Origin: Gracilaria vermiculophylla
Taxonomy: Eukaryota > Rhodophyta > Florideophyceae > Gracilariales > Gracilariaceae
Reading direction: 5' to 3'
Assembly: GCA_019155205.2 (NCBI GenBank)
Contig: JAHNZQ020000092.1
Location: 1,256,195-1,288,007, forward strand
Length of the DNA stretch: 31,813 nt
Part shown: one piece after another, positions 7,540 through 15,085 of the stretch
How positions within the stretch are numbered: the first letter of the stretch is position 1
Layout of the letters: every line of letters starts with the position of its first letter
Notes under the pieces: generated by a model
The model's input: only the letters and a program-made list of their open reading frames with translations
The model's database searches: none
Told to the model about the DNA's origin: nothing
Translations under genes and position numbers: made by a program

Positions 7540-10182
7540 TCACGATGGCTTGGCTTCGCGCTTTGCAATCCGCACGGCTTGTCTTTTGAACCGATCCTTG
7601 TTCGATCGGAACGCGATGTAAATCTGCGCCAGCGCCTTGTTGTTAGTGAGAGCCAAGTCTGTCAAGATATCCTCCGTGGGCTCGTCCAGCTCCAACTCCG
7701 CAATGTACACCAGGAGGTCCTGCTGCACGTCTTCCGGTCTCAGCCCCGTGGAGCCCAGCTTGTCCTCCTGCTTGGTCGTCTCCGACTTGGTCTTGGCCGT
7801 GGTCGATGCCGTCACAGCGTCCGCCACAGTCACCGCCGTCGTTGCAGTTGCCGGCCTTGACATGTTTCGCTCCGACGGCGTTTCACTCGGCCGTGGCGGA
7901 GTGGCGTTCGTCACCGCGTTACCCGTTTGCGCGAGGTCTGCTCTGGATCGACTTGACCGCCCAGCGCCAACGGTGTCCACCTCCATGGGGGCAAACCCGT
8001 CGGCCATGCCAGGTGTTGGGGGCGGACGCGTCTCCGCCACCGCCTGCTTTCTCTCGGCAGCGCGGTTTGAATTCACCTGCGGCGAACACGCGGACTTCGG
8101 AGCCGCATGCTGAGCACAAGTTCCGTTCGGAATCGCGCCAAGCTTGGGAACCGGGCTTGGGCTCTGCTGAGGTGGGCGAGCGGGTGGGGTCACCGTCAGT
8201 TTCACGTTATCCGGGTCTGCTCTGAGCGAAACGTCCGAGTCGTCATCAGACCCGTCCCCAAACATTTCCAGCACAGTTTTCCTGCGATCCTTGCGCAGCG
8301 CCGCTTGGCGGTTGATGTACTTTTCCACCTTCTGCGTGCTGGGGTCCGAGTGGGACGAGCAGTTGCGCTCCTTCTCAGGCAACCAGAACATGCCCTCGCA
8401 TTCGAACGGGATCTCTACGGATTCGCAAAGAATTCCGTTTGGCACGAGTCTCCGTCTTTCACAGTTGTAACACTGGAGCCAGTCGTAGCCGCCATAATTC
8501 TCCCGGAACAGGGTCATCAACGAAGGGTGGAGCACCAGGTCGATTGGGTTTCCTTCCTTTGCATCGATTATAGGGCGATGCAACGCCTGGGCCGCCTTTG
8601 AAACGTTTGTGGGCGACTCGGGAATATGCGCGGGATTGCTGTCGGGTAATCCGGCAGAGCGGCAGCCCTTGCAATACCATGGGGACCCTGTGACTGGGTA
8701 AGGCGTCATGCACTTCTCGTGGAATGCACATACACAGCCATTACAAGGGATGAGGTTGTAGCCTCCGCCGCACACGGCACAGATTGTGGACGGCGGCTCG
8801 TTTGCTACGGCGGGAGCTAGTGCGGCAAATGGAGAGTAGTCGGAAAGATAGCAGTTCTTTCCAAAATCGTGGCGTCGAGGCCTGTGCTTGAAGAAAACAA
8901 ACCGATCCCAATCTCCACCGTCCGAGGGCTTCGGTTGGCGGATGTTGACAAGCCCTTCATGCGACAGCGGTGGGAATTCTGTCTGCATCGGAGTTGTTTC
9001 CACATCCTTGGGCGCTAGTGCCGCAGCCGTCGGCGGCGTCTCTGTCTGAGCTTGAGCGTGCATCGGGGGCACAACACTGATCTGAGGCGAAGGCACACTT
9101 GCGCGTACTGGAGCTGGAGGGCGAGGCGTTGTTTGCTGCCGGATACCGGGAAGCTTGGCTGCAGCGTGCTGCCTCAGAAATGGCCGATGGGCTGCCCAAG
9201 GCGATGACGCTTCCAGGACAGCACTTGAGGGACGCGCCAACGGTGAAGGTTGAGCTTGGGAGGCGGGCAGTGTCAGAAAGTTCAGTGCAGGGGCACTAGG
9301 CTCGGGGTGCGAGGGCACGAGGTTGTGCACGGTCGGAGAAGCAGGCTTGGCAGCAAGTAGCGCGCGGCTGACGTTTGGCGACGTGGGTGTAACGGCGGCA
9401 GTGCTTGTACCAGGAACGGCGGGGGGAGAAGCACTGACCGGAGGACTAGGAATAAGGGCGGTGGGAACAGAAAATGAGACGAAAGGAGCGTTGGAGAACT
9501 TGTGGTTCAAGGAGTTGGGACTTGCGGCAGGAGATTTTGCTGCGGGTAGTGGGAGCGAAAGGGTGGGACGCGGGGGAGTGGTTAGCGGTGGAACAGATGG
9601 ATCAATGGCCAATGGTGGGGCGTTTGGTGGCGTTGGACGTGCGACAGATGAGACAATGGGTGGCGAGGGTACGTGGTGGTTAGTGGGAGACGTGAACGGC
9701 TGCGAAAGAGCGGCTGACTGCGATTGGGCCTGACGGGGGGTGAAGCAGGAATTAGTGTAGGAGGCAGATGGGGAAAGAGATGGGGGAGCAGTTAGATGTG
9801 CTCGTTGGGCGGGTGGCACAGGAGAAATGACGAGGAGGGAAAGAGTTTGTGAGCGTCGGGGGTCCGATTCGGAGGGCGATGGAGTGGGGGTGGGGTGCTG
9901 ACGATCTGGGCGCTGCTTCTTGGCAGGTGGGTCGGCGGCGTCGGCGTCGGGGTCACTCTCGAAGGAGAGTGAGGAGTTGGAGCGACGGAGGGCAGAGTGA
10001 GAGCGCTTTTGTGCGGGGGTGGCGGAAGGCTCGTTCTCGTCGGCGTCGGAGTCGGACTCGGAATCGGCGGGGGCAGGCTGCTCGATGAAATCGTCAACGG
10101 AGATGGCGCGGTCTCGAGGTGGCGCGGTAAGCGATGCGTGTTGGTCGGCGGAGATTTGCTTTGTGCCGAAGGTTGTAGACAT
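7540..10182 (-). CDS. PHD-finger and CW-like zinc-finger protein, chromatin reader candidate
   Basis: The ATG at 10182 opens an 880-aa protein without introns. Residues 1-440 are a long Ser/Pro/Thr/Ala-rich disordered region with acidic patches (DSESDSDADENE) and basic nuclear-signal-like segments (PAKKQRPDR). From Cys468 there is a PHD finger: CAVCGGGYNLIPCNGC, CAFHEKC, then WYCKGC, giving the C4-H-C3 pattern. From Trp568 a CW-like finger follows: WLQCYNCERRRLVP, then FECEGMFWLPEKERNC, with four zinc cysteines, although the second signature Trp is Arg. The last 60 residues form a helical domain (QDLLVYIAELELDEPTEDIL). PHD and CW domains bind modified or unmodified histone H3 tails, so a role in chromatin reading is likely; the exact orthologue is unknown. 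The gene is divergent from NDUFS8. Confidence 0.85.
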   Translation of the reverse strand: MSTTFGTKQISADQHASLTAPPRDRAISVDDFIEQPAPADSESDSDADENEPSATPAQKRSHSALRRSNSSLSFESDPDADAADPPAKKQRPDRQHPTPTPSPSESDPRRSQTLSLLVISPVPPAQRAHLTAPPSLSPSASYTNSCFTPRQAQSQSAALSQPFTSPTNHHVPSPPIVSSVARPTPPNAPPLAIDPSVPPLTTPPRPTLSLPLPAAKSPAASPNSLNHKFSNAPFVSFSVPTALIPSPPVSASPPAVPGTSTAAVTPTSPNVSRALLAAKPASPTVHNLVPSHPEPSAPALNFLTLPASQAQPSPLARPSSAVLEASSPWAAHRPFLRQHAAAKLPGIRQQTTPRPPAPVRASVPSPQISVVPPMHAQAQTETPPTAAALAPKDVETTPMQTEFPPLSHEGLVNIRQPKPSDGGDWDRFVFFKHRPRRHDFGKNCYLSDYSPFAALAPAVANEPPSTICAVCGGGYNLIPCNGCVCAFHEKCMTPYPVTGSPWYCKGCRSAGLPDSNPAHIPESPTNVSKAAQALHRPIIDAKEGNPIDLVLHPSLMTLFRENYGGYDWLQCYNCERRRLVPNGILCESVEIPFECEGMFWLPEKERNCSSHSDPSTQKVEKYINRQAALRKDRRKTVLEMFGDGSDDDSDVSLRADPDNVKLTVTPPARPPQQSPSPVPKLGAIPNGTCAQHAAPKSACSPQVNSNRAAERKQAVAETRPPPTPGMADGFAPMEVDTVGAGRSSRSRADLAQTGNAVTNATPPRPSETPSERNMSRPATATTAVTVADAVTASTTAKTKSETTKQEDKLGSTGLRPEDVQQDLLVYIAELELDEPTEDILTDLALTNNKALAQIYIAFRSNKDRFKRQAVRIAKREAKPS

Positions 10183-10677
10183 GGGGGCGACGTATGGGGT
10201 GCGGTGAGCGAACTTGAAGAACGCTGCCCGCAACCAGCTCGTCGCCTTTGAGAATGGCTGCGTTATGCTTGGGTATGGGTTGGCGGCAGCGGTGGGGCGG
10301 GGGGGCGACGACAGCCGAGCGTGGGAAGCGATGGAAGGCGTGGGCGCTGCGGACAGCTGCGGAGGCAGTGCGGGCGCGGGGAAGAAGGCGGGGACGGAAT
10401 TGCATGAGAGCTTGGGGCAGATTATGTACCGACCGCATGCACTGCGCGAGACGTGTATGCCACGCGCGAGATGAGAATTGCATGGTGTAAGGAGGGCGCA
10501 GTGTAAGCACCAACACTGGCGGCGACTGTCGCTGCCATCGCACATTTGGGGGGGCGGCGGCGGCGCGTTGCGCGTCGCGCGCGCCTGGGCGCTGTGGTCC
10601 GCGACGTTGCGCGCGGTGTGTGCGAGGCAGTGACGGTGGTGCGAGCAGCGTCGCGCCGGCTTCCTCGCGCCTCCCAC
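10183..10677. promoter_or_regulatory. divergent intergenic region, PHD-CW gene / NDUFS8
   Basis: These 495 bp separate two outward-facing start codons, so both 5' UTRs and promoters must lie here. I see no clear TATA box, RNA gene or repeat. Open frames crossing it have no domain features. Confidence 0.5.
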
Positions 10678-11391
10678 ATGCAACCCGTTCGCGGCGCCGT
10701 GCGCGCGGCGCGCGTGCTGCGCCCGGGCGCGCGCTCGCTGTTCTCCGTCGCCCCGCGCCTCAACGAGGGCGAGAAGAAACGCACCGAGCCGTCCTCGGCG
10801 GAGACGCCGCTGGCGACCGACACGCAACACCGTACGTGACCGCCACCAAAGCGCCCGCGCCGACGCGCACGCGGTGCCTTGCGCGCGCTGACCATCCCTC
10901 CCCCCGCAGTGGTGACGCGCACGGCCGAGGCGCTGTTCCTCACGGAGATGTTCCGCGGCATGGCGCTCACGCTGCAGTACTTCTTCCAGCCCAAGGTGAC
11001 GCTCAACTACCCGATGGAGAAGGGGCCGCTGTCGCCGCGCTTCCGCGGCGAGCACGCGCTGCGGCGCTACCCGTCCGGCGAGGAGCGCTGCATCGCGTGC
11101 AAGCTGTGCGAGGCGGTGTGCCCGGCGCAGGCCATCACCATCGAGGCGGAGCCGCGCCCGGACGGGTCGAGGCGCACCACGCGCTACGACATCGACATGA
11201 CCAAGTGCATCTTCTGCGGCGCGTGCCAGGAGGCGTGCCCGGTGGACGCCATCGTCGAGGGGCCCAACTACGAGTACGCCACCGAGACGCACGAGGAGCT
11301 GCTGTACAACAAGGAGAAGCTGCTGGCCAACGGCGACAGATGGGAGTCTGAAATCGCCAAGAACATCGCCAACGAGAGCATGTACCGCTGA
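10678..11391 (+). CDS. NDUFS8: NADH dehydrogenase (complex I) 23-kDa iron-sulphur subunit, two exons
   Basis: The coding exons are 10678-10831 and 10910-11391, split by a 78-bp intron after the first base of codon 52, giving 211 aa, close to the usual 210. The N-terminus ([20 protein letters not shown]) is a classical mitochondrial presequence. The mature part begins near [20 protein letters not shown]. Two ferredoxin motifs, [16 protein letters not shown] and [16 protein letters not shown], supply the eight cysteines for the two 4Fe-4S clusters (N6a and N6b) that pass electrons towards ubiquinone in the matrix arm. C-terminal [19 protein letters not shown] is typical of NDUFS8/NuoI. The organellar location follows from the presequence and from nuclear introns. 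Confidence 0.97.
10832..10909 (+). other. intron of NDUFS8
   Basis: Donor ACC|GTACGTGAC, acceptor CCCCCGCAG|TGG, phase 1. A GCTGACC branch-point candidate lies about 20 nt before the acceptor. Splicing joins TDTQH to LVTRTAEAL. Confidence 0.92.
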
Positions 11392-12019
11392 GAGCGCGTG
11401 CTACCGCGTTGCTCTCGCCGCGGGCGTAGAAAAGCTGTTGCGCGCGTTGGGCGTCATACGCGAGGCGCCGTCGCCCGAGCTACACGTGATTGGTATGCGC
11501 CCGTTTGCTGCGCCGTCTTGGGCAGCGAGCCCCTTGCCGCTGCTGCGGCCCATATGATAAACGATGCAGCAGCACCACTCGCGGGACGGCGGTAGCCGCC
11601 GCGGGCGAGACAGCATATATATTTAGACCGCTTACATGCGGCTGCACCGAGGCGGCTGAACGATATTTGCTCGCGCGGGCGCCTCCCGTGCGCCGCCGCG
11701 CGCGCTCGCGCGATTTGCAGCCCTTCCACGGCCATGTGCGTGTGTATCTGCGCCATGTGCGCGGTCTGGCGACTGCCTTGCGGCTTCATCTGCGCCGCTG
11801 CGTACGGCGCATCAGCCAAGCACTTTGCGCCGCCGCCCGTGCCGTCGGCTTGGCGCCTGGCGCCGCGTCGGCGGCGGCGCGCGTTCCATCGCGCGCACGG
11901 CCGAGGCGCCCAGTTGCGCGCTGCGCGCGCGTCGCGCGCAGCGCCAATATTTTGCACCGCTCGCCACCGCCCGTAGCGCCTACGCCACCGCCCCACCGCC
12001 CCACCGCCCGCCACCCCCC
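11392..12019. other. intergenic region upstream of the DCTN4-like gene
   Basis: It holds the NDUFS8 3' end and the promoter of the next gene, also on the plus strand. A TATA-like run (CATATATATTTA) lies at 11613-11624, about 400 bp before the ATG, so the 5' UTR may be long or contain an intron. The last 80 bp are Pro-like CCACCG repeats. No gene is recognisable on either strand. Confidence 0.5.
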
Positions 12020-12991
12020 ATGAGCGCCCCGGCCGCGCCCGTGCGCACCACGCTGCTGTACCGCCCGCTGGCGCTGCTGGACGCCGACGACGACGGCGGC
12101 GGCGGCGGCGGCGGGAGCGAGCCCGACCTGAGCGTGGACGAGCGCGACGCCGGGCGCGCGGCGGACCTGTTCGTGTACCGCGGGCGGCTGACGACGCTGC
12201 CGGCGGAGCGCGACGCCGTGCGCCCCGCCGCGCTGTCGTGCCGCGCGGCGCGCCACTTCTTCTGCCCCGTGTGCGCGCGGCGCGTCCGGGTGGCGCCCGC
12301 GCTCATCGCGTGCGGCGCGTGCGCGTGGGACGGCGCGCAGGCGGGCATCCGCTCCGTGCCGCAGCTGCTGCAGCGCGAGGCCGACCCGTACCCCGCGCTG
12401 TCGCGCCGCTTCCGCCACCTGGTGGGCGTGCTGCGCGGCGAGGCGGCCGAGGAGCGCGCGCCCGCGCAATCGCACGCGCACGCGGACGCGGACGCGGACG
12501 CGGACGTGGACGCGGGTACGGGCGTGGACGCGGACGCGAGCGAGGCGCTGTTTGGCGAGGTGCAGCTGCACGAGCTGGTGGAGCGGCGCGTGCAGGCGGG
12601 GCGCTTCCTGCGGCGCGGCGAGCCGGCGCGGCGGCGGCTGGCGGCGGCGGCGGCGGCGCAGGTGCTGCGCGGCGAGGCGGTGGGCGCGGCGGGCGTGATG
12701 CCGCGGCTGCAGGTGGAGCTGGTCGGGCGCGACGCGGTGGTGCAGCTGCAGAACGCGCGCGACGAGGACGTGTCGGTGCTGGTGTGCGCGGCCGGCGAGG
12801 ACGACGGGCAGGCGCTGACGCTGGGCGCCGACGTGGTGGGCGAGGCGCGCGTGCGGCTGGCGGAGGCGGTGGCGCGCGCGGCGGCGGCCGGCGACGCGGC
12901 GCTGCAGCTGGACGTGTGGTTCTGCTTTGCGGGCGGGCCGTTCGGCAGCTACCAGTTCGGCGTGCGCGTGTTTGGCAGGCGGCGGCGGTGA
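12020..12991 (+). CDS. dynactin subunit 4 (p62)-like protein
   Basis: The frame encodes 323 aa. Residues 76-102 form a zinc-ribbon-like unit, HFFCPVCARRVRVAP and LIACGACAWDGAQAGI, which matches the CPSC and LACGFCRW elements of dynactin p62. The C-terminal third (VMPRLQVELV, VVQLQNARDEDVSVLVCAAGEDD, then LDVWFCF) follows the order of the p62 beta-sandwich, where strands with LTLTNPVENLTHV are expected. In animals p62 caps the pointed end of dynactin's Arp1 filament. It is shorter than human p62 (about 460 aa), and the first cysteine-rich cluster is missing. The middle has an Ala/Asp/His-rich insertion encoded by a GACGCG hexamer run (about 12480-12540). The assignment is from remembered family patterns and is moderate. 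The stop is 17 bp from that of PRP38. Confidence 0.55.
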   Translation: MSAPAAPVRTTLLYRPLALLDADDDGGGGGGGSEPDLSVDERDAGRAADLFVYRGRLTTLPAERDAVRPAALSCRAARHFFCPVCARRVRVAPALIACGACAWDGAQAGIRSVPQLLQREADPYPALSRRFRHLVGVLRGEAAEERAPAQSHAHADADADADVDAGTGVDADASEALFGEVQLHELVERRVQAGRFLRRGEPARRRLAAAAAAQVLRGEAVGAAGVMPRLQVELVGRDAVVQLQNARDEDVSVLVCAAGEDDGQALTLGADVVGEARVRLAEAVARAAAAGDAALQLDVWFCFAGGPFGSYQFGVRVFGRRRR

Positions 12992-13008
12992 GGCGCGGCG
13001 CGGCGCGT
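12992..13008. other. 17-bp gap between convergent stop codons
   Basis: Only GGCGCGGCGCGGCGCGT separates the TGA of the DCTN4-like gene from the minus-strand TAG of PRP38. It is a 5-bp GCGCG-rich repeat. It is the same length as the gap at 3349-3365. Confidence 0.85.
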
Positions 13009-13602
13009 CTACAGCGCGAGGGCGGACTTTCTCGGCGAAAGCTGCGCCGTGTCCACCAGCAGCGGGCGCGGTGGAAGGCGTGGCAGGGGGATGGCGAACA
13101 GCTCGCGCTGCGTGAGCAGCGCGTCCACGACCTGGTCCACGCGCACGACGGTGAAGGCGCGGTGCGCGGGGGCGTCGGCGAGCAGCGCGGGCACGTCGGA
13201 GGCGCGCACGACGACCTTGCGAAAGTCGGCCAGCAGCGGCTCCAGCAGGCGGTACACGGCGGGCGGCGCCTCCATGAGGCGCACGTAGAAGGCGGCCAGC
13301 AGGCGCGCGTACTTGAAGTGCGGCTGGTGCAGGTACACGGCGATCTCGGCCGTCGTGGGCGCCAGCTGCAGCAGCTTGAGCAGCATGCACAGGAACGGGC
13401 TGGGCGTGTGCATGGCGCCGTGCGTGGCGGACAGGTGCGAGAGGGAGGCGGCCAGCGGCACCAGGTCGGCCACGGAGACGCCGAACAGGTGGCGGTTCCA
13501 GAACGGGCTCAGGTGGATGGACGAGCGCGTGATGGGCGGCAACAGGTGCTGCGGGTCGTAGCCGAGGTTGTGCAGCGCCGCCTCGTCGGTGCTGTTGGCC
13601 AT
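13009..13602 (-). CDS. PRPF38A: pre-mRNA splicing factor PRP38
   Basis: The frame encodes 197 aa, the length of the conserved PRP38 core. It begins MANSTDEAALHNLGYDPQHLL and continues ITRSSIHLSPFWNRHLFG, then TPSPFLCMLLKLLQLAP, then FKYARLLAAFYVRLMEAP, then LEPLLADFRKV. These match the invariant blocks of PRP38 (PTPFLCL-LKMLQ, FKYVR-LGA-Y-RL, YLEPLYNDYRK). PRP38 is a U4/U6.U5 tri-snRNP-associated factor needed for spliceosome activation. The Arg/Ser-rich C-terminal tail found in animals and plants is absent; the protein ends SPRKSALAL. Its upstream region holds two tandem repeats, and it is divergent from the gene at 14248. Confidence 0.95.
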   Translation of the reverse strand: MANSTDEAALHNLGYDPQHLLPPITRSSIHLSPFWNRHLFGVSVADLVPLAASLSHLSATHGAMHTPSPFLCMLLKLLQLAPTTAEIAVYLHQPHFKYARLLAAFYVRLMEAPPAVYRLLEPLLADFRKVVVRASDVPALLADAPAHRAFTVVRVDQVVDALLTQRELFAIPLPRLPPRPLLVDTAQLSPRKSALAL

Positions 13603-13656
13603 GGCGGCGGCGGGGGGAAAGAGGTGTTCGTTGCTTGGCGCGCGACGGCGGGGGAG

Positions 13657-13754
13657 GGAGGTGTTTGTTGCTTGGAGGTGCTTGTTGCTTGGAGGTGCTT
13701 GTTGCTTGGAGGTGTTTGTTGCTTGGAGGTGCTTGTTGCTTGGAGGTGTTTGTT
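13657..13754. repeat. 17-bp minisatellite upstream of PRP38
   Basis: Five complete copies of GGAGGTGYTTGTTGCTT begin at 13657, 13674, 13691, 13708 and 13725, with a partial sixth from 13742. The copies differ only at one Y position (T, C, C, T, C, T). A degenerate copy lies at 13621-13636. Confidence 0.92.
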
Positions 13755-13793
13755 TGATGCTTGACGCGCGGCGGCGGGAGAGGGGAGATTGTT

Positions 13794-13877
13794 GTATGAC
13801 GGCGGGGGGGGGGTAGGTGTGGTATGACGGCGGGGGAGAGTAGGTTGTGGTATGACGGCGGGGGGGGAATGTTTGTT
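13794..13877. repeat. 28-bp tandem repeat, three copies
   Basis: GTATGACGGCGGGGG starts at 13794, 13822 and 13850, an exact 28-bp period; the second half of each unit is variable. It directly follows the 17-bp array. Confidence 0.85.
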
Positions 13878-14162
13878 GTTTGGTGTGCGCGGGGCGTTTC
13901 CAACTTGTGGCGGCGGTGGAGCGCGCGACTCACGGCGGCGGCGACGAGACGTCGGCGCGGCGCGCGGGCGGCGCGCGGGCGGCGCGCGGTGCGCGCGCGC
14001 GGCGCGGGCGCTGCACGTGCCGCGCGCCGCCGCGCGCTGGTTGGCTGCGCCGCGCGCGCGACGCAAGTAGCCCCTGCTGCTCGCGAGCACTCGCGCGCCC
14101 ACGTCGTGCCGTACTTTCATCCACCTCCCGCATAGGCTCCACTCCGCTCGCACCCCCCTGCA

Positions 14163-14169
14163 TATAAAA
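14163..14169 (+). promoter_or_regulatory. TATA box of the gene at 14248
   Basis: TATAAAA lies 79 bp upstream of the ATG, in a region otherwise almost free of A/T. It is followed by a pyrimidine-rich leader with a 21-bp direct repeat (14180-14200 and 14215-14235). Confidence 0.6.
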
Positions 14170-14247
14170 CCTCCTCTCTCCCCCATTCCGTCCCAACCCT
14201 TCCCCCCCCCACTCCCCCCATTCCGTCCCAACCCTCCACCCCCAACC

Positions 14248-14820
14248 ATGTCTTCCAAACACCCCAAGCACAAGCACTCGCCCCGCCCGTCCTCCTCCTC
14301 GTCCTCCTCCTCGTCCCCCGTGTCTTCCAGCGCCCTCCACCGCTCCCAGTCCCACCATCGCTCCAAGAAGCCCTCCGCCTCCGCCTCCGCCTCCGCCTCC
14401 GCCTCGTCCCCCCCCTCGTCGTCCTCCGCGCCCCCCCCCGCCCCCCAGCCCGACTACTACGCCCCCCCCTCGCCCTCCGAGCTCCCCGATAGCCCCCACT
14501 ACGCCTCGTACCGCGCCAGCCTGGAGAAGATCCGCCCCAAGACGCGCTCCGCCCCCATCGACATCCCCAAGCGCCCCCCCCGCCCCGCCCCCCCCATCTC
14601 GCTGTCCTACTCGGAGAGCCTCGCCGCCGCCAAGGCCGAGCTGGACCCCAAGAACCGCCCGCCCGGCACCTGCAACCCGTTCATCACCATGCCGGAGGGC
14701 TCGTTCATCCCGCCGCACATCCTCGCCGAGAGGGCGCGCGGCCCGCCGCCGATGGCCCGCTCCTACCCGGGCAAGGAGAGGTTCAGGGACAGGGGCAACC
14801 CCCCGCCGTGGTGGTATTAG
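14248..14820 (+). CDS. Ser/Pro-rich protein of unknown function
   Basis: The frame encodes 190 aa from an ATG with a good TATA box and ends TAG. I do not recognise it. Residues 1-70 are low-complexity (poly-Ser, Ser-Ala and Pro tracts, with basic KHPKHKH near the start). From about 71 the composition becomes normal and looks constrained: DYYAPPSPSELPDSPHYASY, LEKIRPKTRSAPIDIPKRPP, LSYSESLAAAKAELDPKNRP, then PPGTCNPFITMPEGSFIPP and a tail ending NPPPWWY. There is no membrane segment or signal peptide. An AATAAA signal follows 190 bp after the stop. The conserved-looking C-terminal half and regulatory signals support a real gene; it may be a short adaptor with linear motifs, but no function is assigned. 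Confidence 0.7.
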   Translation: MSSKHPKHKHSPRPSSSSSSSSSPVSSSALHRSQSHHRSKKPSASASASASASSPPSSSSAPPPAPQPDYYAPPSPSELPDSPHYASYRASLEKIRPKTRSAPIDIPKRPPRPAPPISLSYSESLAAAKAELDPKNRPPGTCNPFITMPEGSFIPPHILAERARGPPPMARSYPGKERFRDRGNPPPWWY

Positions 14821-15085
14821 CTCCGCCCTTGTGCCACGCTCCGTGCTGTACAACATCGCCCCGCCCCTGTACTTGTTGCGCCCCGTCAACCGTCTGTATG
14901 TGTAGACGCACCACCGCCTTGTGCTCGCGCCTACCGCCGCTGCTCGCCCGCGTGCACCCGCCAACAGCCGCGCATCTGTGCTTACCTCCCGCGTCCCGCC
15001 CCAACTCTGCAATAAAACACATGACCGTCTGCTTCTTTCTGTGCTAACTTGCTACGCACACCACCCACATACGCTGGCCCCCGCC
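14821..15085. other. convergent 3' region with polyadenylation signal
   Basis: This region holds the 3' UTRs of the gene at 14248 and of NUP93. AATAAA at 15011-15016 fits a plus-strand polyadenylation signal 190 bp after the TAG. No gene is seen. Confidence 0.5.
15011..15016 (+). terminator. AATAAA polyadenylation signal
   Basis: This canonical hexamer stands in a less G+C-rich stretch downstream of the plus-strand gene ending at 14820, and is followed by T-rich TTCTTTCT. It is the only good AATAAA placed behind a plus-strand gene in the window. Confidence 0.45.

Larger units (their letters stand above)
13603..14247. promoter_or_regulatory. divergent intergenic region, PRP38 / Ser-Pro-rich protein
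   Basis: This 645-bp region starts with two tandem-repeat arrays (13657-13754 and 13794-13877) on the PRP38 side. It continues through a very G+C-rich middle and ends with a TATA box and a pyrimidine-rich leader on the side of the gene at 14248. Confidence 0.6.

Noticed and set aside
10183..11292. N-terminal extension of the PHD-CW protein across NDUFS8
   Set aside because: It would be antisense to NDUFS8 coding exons and shows no conserved features; the ATG at 10182 is sufficient.
13509..14366. Minus-strand frame joining PRP38 upstream DNA into a longer protein
   Set aside because: It translates the 17-bp and 28-bp repeats and conflicts with the exact PRP38 N-terminus at 13602.
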